64,000 nt of DNA from Barnesiella sp. An55. Its GTDB lineage: Bacteria > Bacteroidota > Bacteroidia > Bacteroidales > Barnesiellaceae. Made by a program: the position numbers and the translations under genes. The stretch covers positions 62,001-126,000 of the forward strand of contig NZ_NFHZ01000003.1 in assembly GCF_002161555.1 (NCBI RefSeq). The letters are read 5' to 3'. The notes under the pieces are model-generated. The model saw only the letters and a list, made by a program, of their open reading frames with translations. It made no database searches and was not told where the DNA came from. This document shows, one piece after another, positions 1-7,934 of the stretch; within the stretch, counting starts at the first letter, position 1; each line of letters opens with the position of its first letter.

Positions 1-552
1 CGCACCGGTCTGGCCTACCAGGTTGTTCCCTTGAAAGGGGTGGGCAACAACATCAATACCGACAAGATGTACGACAACATGGTCAACCGTTTCCGCTGGG
101 GTGGCATCGACCAGGCTACGAAAGAGCATCCGCTCTATCTCGATGAGAATGTGCGCCGCATGTGCAACACCATCCGCATGATGTTTGCCGACCTGGTAGA
201 GCAACTCATCAAAGAGGGCAAGAACGAGAAGGCCCTGACGGCTCTGAACCTCATTATGGAGAAGATTCCGGGCTGGCAGGTAACTCACGACCTCACCTCG
301 ATATCGTTTGGCCAGTCTTATCTCGAGTTGGGCGAACGGGAGAAAGGCGAGGCTCTGTTGAGCGAAATCTTCGAAACCTCGGCCAGCTATCTCAACTGGT
401 ACAAGGATCTCACGCCGGGACAGCTTCGCTCCATTCGCAACGATTATGAGAAGCATGTATATATGGTTCACACGATCAATGAGTTGAGCGCGGTTTATGG
501 TTTGACCGATTTGCAAAATAAGATTGCGTCGCGTTTTGCCATTCAAGAATAA
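1..552 (+). CDS. DUF2723 family membrane protein, C-terminal part
   Basis: This reading frame is open from the first base of the window, so only the last 183 residues of a larger protein are visible. The visible part is soluble and helical, with an opening segment LAYQVVPLKG, a conserved-looking stretch with DKMYDNMVNRFRWGG, and a helical tail reminiscent of tetratricopeptide pairs. This matches the C-terminal periplasmic region of the Bacteroidota DUF2723 family, whose N-terminal half is a multi-pass membrane domain related to protein O-mannosyltransferases. The biochemical role of the family is not established. A terminator-like hairpin follows directly, so this gene ends its transcription unit. 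Family assignment rests on the remembered C-terminal pattern and would be settled by the missing upstream half. Confidence 0.7.
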   Translation, partial: RTGLAYQVVPLKGVGNNINTDKMYDNMVNRFRWGGIDQATKEHPLYLDENVRRMCNTIRMMFADLVEQLIKEGKNEKALTALNLIMEKIPGWQVTHDLTSISFGQSYLELGEREKGEALLSEIFETSASYLNWYKDLTPGQLRSIRNDYEKHVYMVHTINELSAVYGLTDLQNKIASRFAIQE

Positions 553-570
553 ATAGTATATAATCTTTTG

Positions 571-617
571 CGGGAGAGGGTCGGGAAAAACAGTTCTTCG
601 ATTCTCTCCCGGCTTTT
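571..617 (+). terminator. Rho-independent terminator after the DUF2723 gene
   Basis: CGGGAGAG (571-578) pairs with CTCTCCCG (604-611) around a 25-base loop and is followed by GCTTTT. It lies 18 bases after the stop codon. Confidence 0.6.
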
Positions 618-635
618 ATCTCATACACCCTGTTT

Positions 636-1244
636 ATGTTTATAGAGCAACCCCCGTTTTTCTACCGCATGCTGTTCCCCGAGACCATTTGGCGTATCCC
701 GGGCGACAAGAAGACCGTCTATCTCACCTTCGACGACGGGCCTATTCCACAGGTTACTCCGTGGGTACTCGATGTGCTCGACTATTATTCGGTGAAGGCT
801 ACCTTCTTCTGTGTGGGAGAGAATGTGGCTCGCAATCCCAACCTCTTTCAGGAGTTGAGACGGCGGGGACACCAGGTGGGGAACCACACGATGAACCATG
901 TGCAGGGTATGTCCACCCCGCCCGAAAAATATGTGCGCAACGTGCTCAATGCCCACGACCTCATCCAGAGCCAGCTTTTCAGACCACCCCATGGTCACAT
1001 GCTCCCCGGGCAGGCCAAGTTGTTGAAGAAAGATTTCAGCATCATCATGTGGGATGTCGTGACCCGCGATTACAGCAATAAGCTGTCGGGCGAGCAGGTG
1101 TTTGGCAATGTGAAACGCTATGCCCGCAACGGCTCCATCATTGTGTTTCACGACTCGATCAAGGCCGAGCGCAATCTGCATTATGCCTTGCCGAGAACCA
1201 TAAACTGGTTGCGAGAAAATGGATTCCTCTTCCGAACGCTTTGA
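636..1244 (+). CDS. Polysaccharide deacetylase (NodB homology) family protein
   Basis: The protein has 202 residues and consists of a single carbohydrate esterase family 4 fold. The visible motifs are TFDDGP (31-36, catalytic and metal-binding aspartates D33/D34), HTMNH (metal histidines H84 and H88), RPPHG (116-120, normally RPPYG) and VFHDS with H172. Enzymes of this family remove N-acetyl groups from peptidoglycan or other amino-sugar polymers. No signal peptide or membrane segment is seen, so it may act in the cytoplasm, or export may need another start; an internal ATG at 669 would still leave no leader. The last 26 bases overlap the start of queG, which implies translational coupling, although the two functions are not obviously related. 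The family is certain; the substrate is unknown. Confidence 0.88.
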   Translation: MFIEQPPFFYRMLFPETIWRIPGDKKTVYLTFDDGPIPQVTPWVLDVLDYYSVKATFFCVGENVARNPNLFQELRRRGHQVGNHTMNHVQGMSTPPEKYVRNVLNAHDLIQSQLFRPPHGHMLPGQAKLLKKDFSIIMWDVVTRDYSNKLSGEQVFGNVKRYARNGSIIVFHDSIKAERNLHYALPRTINWLRENGFLFRTL

Positions 1245-2163
1245 CCTCCGGGAGCAAATTCGATGCGAAGCCCTTCGGTTGGGTTTCGATGCTTGTGGCT
1301 TCGCACGGGTGGACGAGGTGGACTCTCGTGCGCGTGAAGCCTATCGGCAATGGCTCGACGACGGCAAGCAGGCCCAGATGGACTATCTGGGCAATTACCT
1401 CGACTTGCGCGACAATCCGGCTCTGCTCTATCCGGGAGCCCGCACCCTCATCTGTGTGGCTCTCAATTATTACCCGGCTCGGTTTCAGCCGCAGGAGAAT
1501 CCACAGTTTGCCTACTATGCCTATGGACGTGACTATCACGAGGTAATGCGTGAAAAATTGCGGCAGTTGGCCGCTTTTGTCGCCCCCCTCTCGGGTGACG
1601 AGGGTCGGGTGTGTTGCGACACGGCTCCCGTGCGTGAGCGTTATTGGGCCGTGCGGGCCGGCTTGGGATTTGTGGGGAAAAATGCCCAGTTGATTATTCC
1701 GGGTAAAGGCTCCTATTTCTTTTTGGGCGAATTGCTTACGGCGCTTGCCTTACCCCCCGACGAGCCCCTTGCTGCGCGTTGTGGCGATTGCACTCGCTGT
1801 CGCGACCATTGTCCCACGGGAGCTCTCGATACTTCGGGACAAGTCGATGCCCGGCGGTGTATCTCGTGCCAGACCATCGAGAACCGCGGCGAAATACCCC
1901 CGGACGTAGCGACACAGATGGGCAACCGGGTCTATGGCTGTGATACTTGCCAGCAGTGCTGTCCGTGGAATCGGGCGGCCTCCCCTTCGACGCATCCCGA
2001 GTTTGCCCCGAGAGACGAATTTCTCGCCCTCGACGCTGCCCGTTTCGAAACCCTTACTCCCGACGAATTCAATCGCATCTTTCGCCACTCGGCCGTTCGC
2101 CGTGCCAAGTATGCGGGACTCATGCGCAACTTTGCTGCGTGGAAAAAGAACCAAAATTTTTGA
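1219..2163 (+). CDS. queG: Epoxyqueuosine reductase QueG
   Basis: QueG catalyses the last step of queuosine synthesis, the cobalamin-dependent reduction of epoxyqueuosine to queuosine in the wobble position of GUN tRNAs. The 314-residue protein carries the expected two [4Fe-4S] clusters: C188, C191, C194 and C198 (CxxCxxCxxxC), and C214, C217, C241, C244, C247 and C248, followed by PWN. The N-terminal half is the cobalamin-binding nitroreductase-like region. The ATG lies inside the end of the deacetylase gene; an N-terminus of SSERFDLREQI fits the family. It is slightly short compared with E. coli QueG because it lacks the C-terminal HEAT-like extension. queA, the preceding step of the same pathway, lies at 13513. 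Cobalamin dependence links it to the B12 riboswitch seen elsewhere in this window. Confidence 0.93.
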   Translation: MDSSSERFDLREQIRCEALRLGFDACGFARVDEVDSRAREAYRQWLDDGKQAQMDYLGNYLDLRDNPALLYPGARTLICVALNYYPARFQPQENPQFAYYAYGRDYHEVMREKLRQLAAFVAPLSGDEGRVCCDTAPVRERYWAVRAGLGFVGKNAQLIIPGKGSYFFLGELLTALALPPDEPLAARCGDCTRCRDHCPTGALDTSGQVDARRCISCQTIENRGEIPPDVATQMGNRVYGCDTCQQCCPWNRAASPSTHPEFAPRDEFLALDAARFETLTPDEFNRIFRHSAVRRAKYAGLMRNFAAWKKNQNF

Positions 2164-2260
2164 CGAACCGCTGCAAAGCGATAGCAAGTGCATCCCTTCG
2201 CAGCGATACAGCTCTCTGTAACCTCTCTTTTTGAAATCTATATCCTTCCCTTCACTTCGA

Positions 2261-2295
2261 AAAAAACGAGGGCTCCAACCGGTGTGGAACCCTCG
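2261..2295 (-). terminator. Terminator of nagB
   Basis: The hairpin arms CGAGGGCTCC (2267-2276) and GGAACCCTCG (2286-2295) pair with one mismatch. On the minus strand they are followed by a run of T residues (complement of the A run at 2260-2266). It lies 33 bases after the nagB stop. Confidence 0.8.
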
Positions 2296-2327
2296 CTTAT
2301 AATCGGGTAAAAAGATATTCGCTGTGA

Positions 2328-3140
2328 TTATTTCAGCAGGCTGTCGGGGTCGAGGTTGTTGTGCTCGATGTCCAGGAAATATTTGTAAGTGCCCACTTTC
2401 AGTTCGGCCGTAGCTGCATCGTCGCAAACGATAATGCTCTTGGGGTGCATTTGCAGGGCCGTGATAGTCCACATTTGCGAAACGCCGCCCTCTACGCCCT
2501 GTTGCAGTGCGCGAGCCTTGTTGTGGCCGTTGACGATGATGAGCACGTTGCGGGCAGCCATTACCGTGCCTACACCTACCGTGAGAGCCGTCTTGGGCAC
2601 GAGGTTGGTATCGCCGCCGAAGAAACGCGAGTTGGCGATGATGGTGTCTTGAGTCAACGTTTTTACACGGGTGCGCGAAGTGAGCGACGAACCCGGTTCG
2701 TTGAAGGCGATGTGACCGTCGGGACCTACACCACCGAGGAAGAGCTCGATGCCTCCGTAGGAAGCAATCTTAGCCTCGTAGCGAGCGCACTCCTCTTCGG
2801 GATTGGCCGCATTGCCGTTGAGTATGTTCACATTCTCGGGACGGATATCGATGTGCGAGAAGAAGTTGCTCCACATGAAAGTGTGGTAGCTTTGCTCGTG
2901 ATCCTCGGGCAGATTGCAATATTCGTCCATGTTGAAGGTCACCACGTTGCGGAACGAAACCACCCCTTTCTTGTTCAACTCGATGAGGTGTTTGTACATG
3001 CCCAGGGGAGACGAACCGGTGGGAAGACCCAGCACGAAAGGTTTCTCCTCGGTGGGTTTGAATTTATTGATGCACGATGCCACATAGTTAGCGGCCCAAC
3101 GCGAAACAGCATCATAGGTTGGTTCGATAATCAGTCTCAT
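2328..3140 (-). CDS. nagB: Glucosamine-6-phosphate deaminase
   Basis: NagB converts glucosamine-6-phosphate to fructose-6-phosphate and ammonia, feeding amino sugars into glycolysis. The protein has 270 residues, the usual length. Catalytic residues are all present: D72 in FNMDEY, and the aspartate, histidine and glutamate of [14 protein letters not shown] (equivalent to D141, H143 and E148). The ATG at 3140 (MRLIIEP) is chosen over an in-frame upstream start because it matches the family's N-terminus. The gene is divergent from the NagB/PIG-L fusion at 3328. A minus-strand TACTTTTG box at 3175-3182 could be its -7 element, but no well-spaced -33 element was found. A clear terminator follows. 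Confidence 0.95.
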   Translation of the reverse strand: MRLIIEPTYDAVSRWAANYVASCINKFKPTEEKPFVLGLPTGSSPLGMYKHLIELNKKGVVSFRNVVTFNMDEYCNLPEDHEQSYHTFMWSNFFSHIDIRPENVNILNGNAANPEEECARYEAKIASYGGIELFLGGVGPDGHIAFNEPGSSLTSRTRVKTLTQDTIIANSRFFGGDTNLVPKTALTVGVGTVMAARNVLIIVNGHNKARALQQGVEGGVSQMWTITALQMHPKSIIVCDDAATAELKVGTYKYFLDIEHNNLDPDSLLK

Positions 3141-3327
3141 GATTTTATAGATTTTTATAGATTTTAGCTTTCCCCAAAAGTAATCATTTTTTGGCAAGTA
3201 TCGACCAACGGGGGAATTTTTTGTGTATTTTTCTAAAAATCGAATATCCTTCCATCATTTTTTACTTTTTTTGTGTAGAAAAAATGTAAAGGAATCATTA
3301 AGTTTGTAACTCAAAAATACTATCGCG

Positions 3328-5310
3328 ATGAAAACAAATCTAAGTTCTCAAATTAAACTGGACCGAATACCCAAACGGTATTACGCTCCTGATGGTGAGT
3401 TGGAACTCGCGGCTCTCACGCGGGAAGAAAAGATCTATACCAAAATCTTTGAAGGTTCTGATGAGGGTTCGGTTTATGTCGCTCACGACATTGCCGAGTT
3501 GATTCAGAAATGCAAGGCCGAACACCGCCATTGCGTGCTTGCTTTGGGTTCGGGTGCAGCCACCCACTCGGTCTATGCCGAATTGGTGCGCATGTATCAG
3601 GCCGGTGAAGTGAGCTTCTCGAATGTAATCGTATTCAACATTGGCGAATACTATCCCTTGGCCGAAGGTGCTCCCGGCACCATGAGTCTCTTGAAAGAGT
3701 TGCTGCTCGACAAGGTAAACATCGATCCCGAGAATATCCACACACCCAGCAAGATGATCTCGAAAGAGGATCTCTATGTATATTGCAAGAAATACGAGGA
3801 GGAGATCGAAGCCTGTGGAGGCATCGACCTGGCTCTGTGCGAAATCGGTGCCGTAGGCAACCTCGCCTTCAACGAACCGGGCTCGCAGCTCAACTCGTCG
3901 TGCCGTCTCATGTTGCTCGGTAGCGACGCCCGTCACGTGGCCTCGTCGCAATTCAACTCCAGTGAGAATGTACCTCGCAGCGCCATCACGCTGGGTATCT
4001 CGAACCTCATGGCCGCCCGTCGCATTATCTGCGTGGCTTGGGGTGAGAATCGTGCCAACATTGTGAAACGCACCATCGAGGGCGAGATTACCGACCTTAT
4101 CCCCTCGACCTTCCTGCAGACCCACCGTCGTGCCAAAGTGGTGCTCGACCTCTCGGCTGCCGAAGCCTTGACCCGTATCAGCCGCCCCTGGCTCGTTACC
4201 TCTTGCGAGTGGGACGAGAAACTCATTCGTCGTGCCATCGTTTGGTTGTGCAAGGTAACCGGTAAACCCATCTTGAAGTTGACCGACAAGGACTACAACG
4301 ACAACGGCTTGAGCGAGCTGGTTGCCCTCTTCGGTTCGGCCTACAACGTGAACATCCGCATCTTCAATTCGCTGCAACATACCATCACCGGCTGGCCCGG
4401 CGGTAAACCCAATGCCGACGATACCTTCCGTCCCGAGCGTGCTAAACCCTATCCGAAACGGGTTATCGTCTTCAGCCCGCACCCCGACGACGATGTTATC
4501 TCCATGGGTGGTACCCTCAAACGTCTCGCCGTGCAGAAACACGATGTGCATGTAGCCTATGAGACCTCGGGCAATATCGCCGTAGGCGACGAGGATATGA
4601 TGCGTTACATCATGCTCATCGACAATATTGCCAAGAAATTCAAATTCGATACTCCCGAACTCTTGAAGGAGAGCAGCGAGATTCACAAATTCATCGAGCA
4701 GAAGAAAGACGGTGAGTCCGATACTCCCGATATCCGCTTCATCAAGACGATGATTCGTCGGGGCGAGGCTCGCACCGCCTGCAACTATATCGGCATCAAA
4801 CCCGAGAACGTTCACTTCCTCAACCTCCCCTTCTATGAAACGGGAACCATCAAGAAAGGCGACCTCACCGAAACCGATATCCAAATCGTGAAAGACCTTA
4901 TCGAATCGGTGAAACCGCACCAGATTTTCGTAGCCGGCGACTTGGCCGACCCGCACGGAACTCACAAGGTTTGCCTCGATGCCGTGCTCGCCGCCATCGA
5001 CGAGATCAAGGACGAAGAGTGGATGAAAGATTGCCGCATCTGGATGTATCGTGGCGCCTGGGCCGAATGGGAAATCGACCACATCGAAATGGCCGTGCCC
5101 CTCAGCCCCGAAGAGCTGCGTCAGAAACGTAACTCGATTCTCAAACACCAGTCGCAGATGGAGAGCGCTCCCTTCCTGGGCGACGACGAACGTCTCTTCT
5201 GGCAACGTGCCGAGGATCGTAACAAAGCTACGGCCGACCTCTATGCCAGCCTGGGTTTGGCTTCCTACGAGGCTATCGAAGCCTTTGTTGAGTATCATCC
5301 CATTCGATAA
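3328..5310 (+). CDS. NagB-like domain fused to a PIG-L deacetylase
   Basis: The 660-residue protein has an N-terminal NagB/6-phosphogluconolactonase fold (about 35-320) and a C-terminal PIG-L/LmbE domain (about 375-655). The PIG-L metal motif SPHPDDDV (H385, D387, D388) and the distal DPHGTH motif are intact, so this half should be an active Zn-dependent de-N-acetylase acting on an N-acetylglucosamine-type substrate. In the NagB-like half the catalytic positions have changed: FNIGEY has G106 where D72 belongs, and IGAVGNLAFNEP has V176 and N178 where D141 and H143 belong; only the glutamate (E183) remains. Databases commonly label such proteins glucosamine-6-phosphate deaminase, but the deaminase activity is probably lost and the domain may bind sugar phosphate. 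It faces the true nagB across a shared intergenic region, suggesting joint amino-sugar metabolism. Confidence 0.85.
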   Translation: MKTNLSSQIKLDRIPKRYYAPDGELELAALTREEKIYTKIFEGSDEGSVYVAHDIAELIQKCKAEHRHCVLALGSGAATHSVYAELVRMYQAGEVSFSNVIVFNIGEYYPLAEGAPGTMSLLKELLLDKVNIDPENIHTPSKMISKEDLYVYCKKYEEEIEACGGIDLALCEIGAVGNLAFNEPGSQLNSSCRLMLLGSDARHVASSQFNSSENVPRSAITLGISNLMAARRIICVAWGENRANIVKRTIEGEITDLIPSTFLQTHRRAKVVLDLSAAEALTRISRPWLVTSCEWDEKLIRRAIVWLCKVTGKPILKLTDKDYNDNGLSELVALFGSAYNVNIRIFNSLQHTITGWPGGKPNADDTFRPERAKPYPKRVIVFSPHPDDDVISMGGTLKRLAVQKHDVHVAYETSGNIAVGDEDMMRYIMLIDNIAKKFKFDTPELLKESSEIHKFIEQKKDGESDTPDIRFIKTMIRRGEARTACNYIGIKPENVHFLNLPFYETGTIKKGDLTETDIQIVKDLIESVKPHQIFVAGDLADPHGTHKVCLDAVLAAIDEIKDEEWMKDCRIWMYRGAWAEWEIDHIEMAVPLSPEELRQKRNSILKHQSQMESAPFLGDDERLFWQRAEDRNKATADLYASLGLASYEAIEAFVEYHPIR

Positions 5311-5331
5311 TCCTCTCACAGGTATATATGA

Positions 5332-5368
5332 TACGGGAGGCGGTGTAAAACCGCCTCCCGTTCTTTTT
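5332..5368 (+). terminator. Terminator of the NagB/PIG-L gene
   Basis: The arms ACGGGAGGCGGT and ACCGCCTCCCGT form a strong stem with a very short loop and are followed by TCTTTTT. Confidence 0.9.
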
Positions 5369-5432
5369 ATGTCCTTTTCGCTGGAGGAAATACGACGGCT
5401 TCAGCCTCGTTTCCGCCCGCACGCAGGGCTTG

Positions 5433-5472
5433 AAAAAAGTACCCCCGGGCTTGCTTGGCGGCCCGGGGGTAC
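5433..5472 (-). terminator. Terminator of the CoA-transferase gene
   Basis: A perfect 12-bp stem, GTACCCCCGGGC (5439-5450) with GCCCGGGGGTAC (5461-5472), is followed on the minus strand by six T residues (complement of 5433-5438). Confidence 0.92.
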
Positions 5473-5499
5473 TGCATATCGATGAAGTTTGATTATTTG

Positions 5500-6990
5500 T
5501 TATACATAATCGGCCCAGTTGGTGAGAGCCATATCGCCCGACTTCAGGAACTCGTTGTGGAACCCGAAGGCGGCCTTCAGGTTATGAGGCGTGTGGCCCT
5601 TGCCCAGTTTCAGGTAGTCCCACAGCAGCTCTTTGTACATGGGGTGAACACAGTTCTCGATGATGGTGTGGGCTCGTTGGATGGGCGATTTGCCGCGCAG
5701 ATCGGCCACACCCTGCTCGGTGATGATTACCTGTACCGAGTGTTCGCTGTGGTCGAGGTGCGAAACCATGGGCACGATAGCGCTTATCTTGCCGCCCTTG
5801 GCTACCGAGGGGCAGGTAAATATCGAAAGGTAGGCGTTGCGGGTAAAGTCGGCCGAACCGCCAATACCGTTCATCATCTTGGTACCCGTCACGTGAGTCG
5901 AATTCACGTTGCCGAAGATATCGGCCTCGAGAGCCGTGTTCATGGTGATGAGGCCCAGTCGGCGCACAATCTCGGGGTTGTTCGATATTTCGCCGGGACG
6001 CATGATGACTTTGTCGTGGAAGAACTTGATGTTATTGAATACCTCCTCTTGCTTACTGTCGCTTATCGTCATGGAACAGCAGCTGGCAAATTTGCATTTG
6101 CCCTCTTTCATCAGGTCGATAACGGCGTCTTGAATCACCTCGGTGTACATTTCGAAGGCCGGGATATCGGGGTTAGAGCCCAGGCAACCCAGCACGGCGT
6201 TGGCAATGTTGCCTACACCCGATTGCAATGGCAGGAATTGGGGCGGGATGAGGCCGGCTTTCAATTGACTCACGAGGAAGTCGCACACGTTGTTTCCGAT
6301 TTTCAGCGTCGTTTCATCGACCGGGGTGAAGGGTTTCACACCGTCGAGCTTGTCGCTCTCGACGATACCCACGATTTTCTTGGGATCTACTTTCACGATA
6401 GGGTCGCCTATGCGGTCGCTCGGTTTGTAAATGGGAATTTCGCGACGATAGGGCGGGTCGAGAGGCTGATAGATATCGTGCATGCCCCGCAGCTCTTTGG
6501 GGTCGTGATGGTTCAGCTCGATAATGATTTTGTCGGCCAGGGCGCAGAAGGTAGGAGTGGCACCTACACCGTTGCCCAGCAGAATCTCACCGTTGGGAGT
6601 CACCTCGGTAGCTTCGATAATAGCCACGTTCACCTTGCCCAGGAATCCGTAGCGAAGGCTTTGCGACAGGTGCGACAAGTGCATGTCGAAGTAGGCAATT
6701 TCGTTATTATTGACAGCCGCACGGGTATCTTTGTGCGATTGATAAGGGGTGCGGCTTTTGATTGCTTTGGCACGGGTGAGGGCACCATCGACATAGTCGC
6801 TGGTCGAAGCTCCCGTATAGACCCCTATCTGAAAGGGGCGACCGGCAGCATGTTCGGCTTCGGCCCGTTGGGCGAGAGCGACAGGGACTACTTTGGGGGT
6901 ACCTGCTGCGGTAAAACCGCTAAATCCCACATTATCGTTGTGGTGAATGAATTGAGCCGCTTCTTCGGCGGTAAGAATATTAAATGCCAT
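5500..6990 (-). CDS. Acetyl-CoA hydrolase/transferase family protein (succinate CoA-transferase type)
   Basis: The 496-residue protein belongs to the class I CoA-transferases related to AarC, Cat1 and ScpC, which move CoA between short-chain acids and succinate. The catalytic glutamate is predicted at E284 in MYTEVIQD, and the glycine-rich GVGNIANAV and STHVTGTKMMNGIGG segments typical of the family are present. In Bacteroidota such enzymes are thought to exchange propionyl-CoA or acetyl-CoA with succinate or acetate at the end of fermentation. The ATG at 6990 (MAFNILTAEE) is preferred over a TTG two codons upstream. The exact acid pair cannot be read from the sequence. It ends in a strong terminator and begins 58 bases after the upstream gene on the same strand. 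Confidence 0.88.
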   Translation of the reverse strand: MAFNILTAEEAAQFIHHNDNVGFSGFTAAGTPKVVPVALAQRAEAEHAAGRPFQIGVYTGASTSDYVDGALTRAKAIKSRTPYQSHKDTRAAVNNNEIAYFDMHLSHLSQSLRYGFLGKVNVAIIEATEVTPNGEILLGNGVGATPTFCALADKIIIELNHHDPKELRGMHDIYQPLDPPYRREIPIYKPSDRIGDPIVKVDPKKIVGIVESDKLDGVKPFTPVDETTLKIGNNVCDFLVSQLKAGLIPPQFLPLQSGVGNIANAVLGCLGSNPDIPAFEMYTEVIQDAVIDLMKEGKCKFASCCSMTISDSKQEEVFNNIKFFHDKVIMRPGEISNNPEIVRRLGLITMNTALEADIFGNVNSTHVTGTKMMNGIGGSADFTRNAYLSIFTCPSVAKGGKISAIVPMVSHLDHSEHSVQVIITEQGVADLRGKSPIQRAHTIIENCVHPMYKELLWDYLKLGKGHTPHNLKAAFGFHNEFLKSGDMALTNWADYV

Positions 6991-7048
6991 ATCCAAGATA
7001 AATTTTGTTGTTTTTTGAGATATTTCAAGGTTAAGGTGTTCTTCTGTA

Positions 7049-7675
7049 TCAATACTTTCGATTCAGTATTTCCGACGCGATTATCGCCTTGCGCCAGTCT
7101 ATATCGCTCACATCTATGGCGGCCACGTCGTTGGGCTCGTTGGTTTGTGACAGCAGTGCCGAGAGTTGTGGTTGTGCCGTGTGGGCAAAAACCGATTCTC
7201 CTTCTTCGGCTGGTGTCGAAACCTGAGTCGGTGGCTGAGCCTGGACTTTCTCCTCGACAGTTTTTTCTGTCGGGTAAGGCTTGGGCCGCCACTCTGTTTG
7301 AGGCTGTCGTCGCTCCAAGGGTTGTGGCCTGGATGGGGTGCGTGCCTGTACCGGCTGCGGTTGGGGGTGAGAAGCAACTCTTCTTTGGGGAGAGCGAGGT
7401 ATGTAATCGTCCTCCTCGCGGGCCATCTTCCTTTGTTCCTCCTCTTCGCGGGCACGGCGCAATTCTTGAAAAATTTCGTCTAAGGTTTTAGTGCGAGGGG
7501 CGCCCCATTCCTCCTCGTCATCTTCTTTAGAAGTGGACTCTTCGGGAAACGGGCTTTGACCGGGCTGTCTTCTGGGTTGATTTTGAGAGCTTTGTTGCTT
7601 CTTAGAGCCCAGGGTATTGATGGCGAGAATGACCAGCCCGATGATTATGGCGACGATTATCTCTGAAAAATCCAT
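7049..7675 (-). CDS. Membrane-anchored, low-complexity protein of unknown function
   Basis: The protein has 208 residues with one N-terminal membrane helix (about 5-22, EIIVAIIIGLVILAINTLG). A long, charged and proline/glutamine-rich linker follows, including an EEEEQRK-rich stretch likely to form a short helix. It ends in a compact motif, DWRKAIIASEILNRKY. Membrane anchor plus disordered linker plus a short conserved-looking C-terminal peptide resembles an adaptor that presents the tail to a cytoplasmic partner. Similar tails occur in hypothetical proteins of other Bacteroidales, by memory. The gene has a good promoter 23 bases upstream. No function can be assigned. Confidence 0.8.
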   Translation of the reverse strand: MDFSEIIVAIIIGLVILAINTLGSKKQQSSQNQPRRQPGQSPFPEESTSKEDDEEEWGAPRTKTLDEIFQELRRAREEEEQRKMAREEDDYIPRSPQRRVASHPQPQPVQARTPSRPQPLERRQPQTEWRPKPYPTEKTVEEKVQAQPPTQVSTPAEEGESVFAHTAQPQLSALLSQTNEPNDVAAIDVSDIDWRKAIIASEILNRKY

Positions 7676-7697
7676 CTCTTTTTTGTATTTTTGTCCT

Positions 7698-7729
7698 CAA
7701 ATATAGAGTATTATTGAGAATCTTCCAAA
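7698..7729 (-). promoter_or_regulatory. Promoter of the membrane-anchored protein gene
   Basis: On the minus strand TTTG (7726-7729), a 20-base spacer and TATATTTG (7698-7705) match the Bacteroidota primary sigma consensus TTTG-N19/20-TAnnTTTG. Confidence 0.7.
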
Positions 7730-7934
7730 TTTTGGGGCTCTATAAATAACTAAGAGCTGTTTCTCAACAACTCTTAGCCGATTTAACCTAAACCTTAACT
7801 ATGAAAAAATTTCATGTAATGTGTTTGCAAAGAAAATAATTATTTTTTAAAAAACAAATTTTGAAAAAGAAAATATCACTTTTTTGTTGATTTTGTTGAT
7901 AAATTAAAATTAAATGTAGAAAAAATCGTACAGA

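Noticed and set aside
3340-5319. Very long open frame on the strand opposite the NagB/PIG-L gene (659 codons)
   Set aside because: It is a mirror of a high-G+C-third-position gene; its product is low-information and histidine/glycine/valine-rich with no known domain. The same holds for long antisense frames over nrdD (22398-25049), mutS (56284-58620) and SulP (34157-35932).
5455-7491. 678-codon open frame opposite the CoA-transferase gene
   Set aside because: It is a shadow of a clearly recognised gene and crosses its terminator and the next gene.
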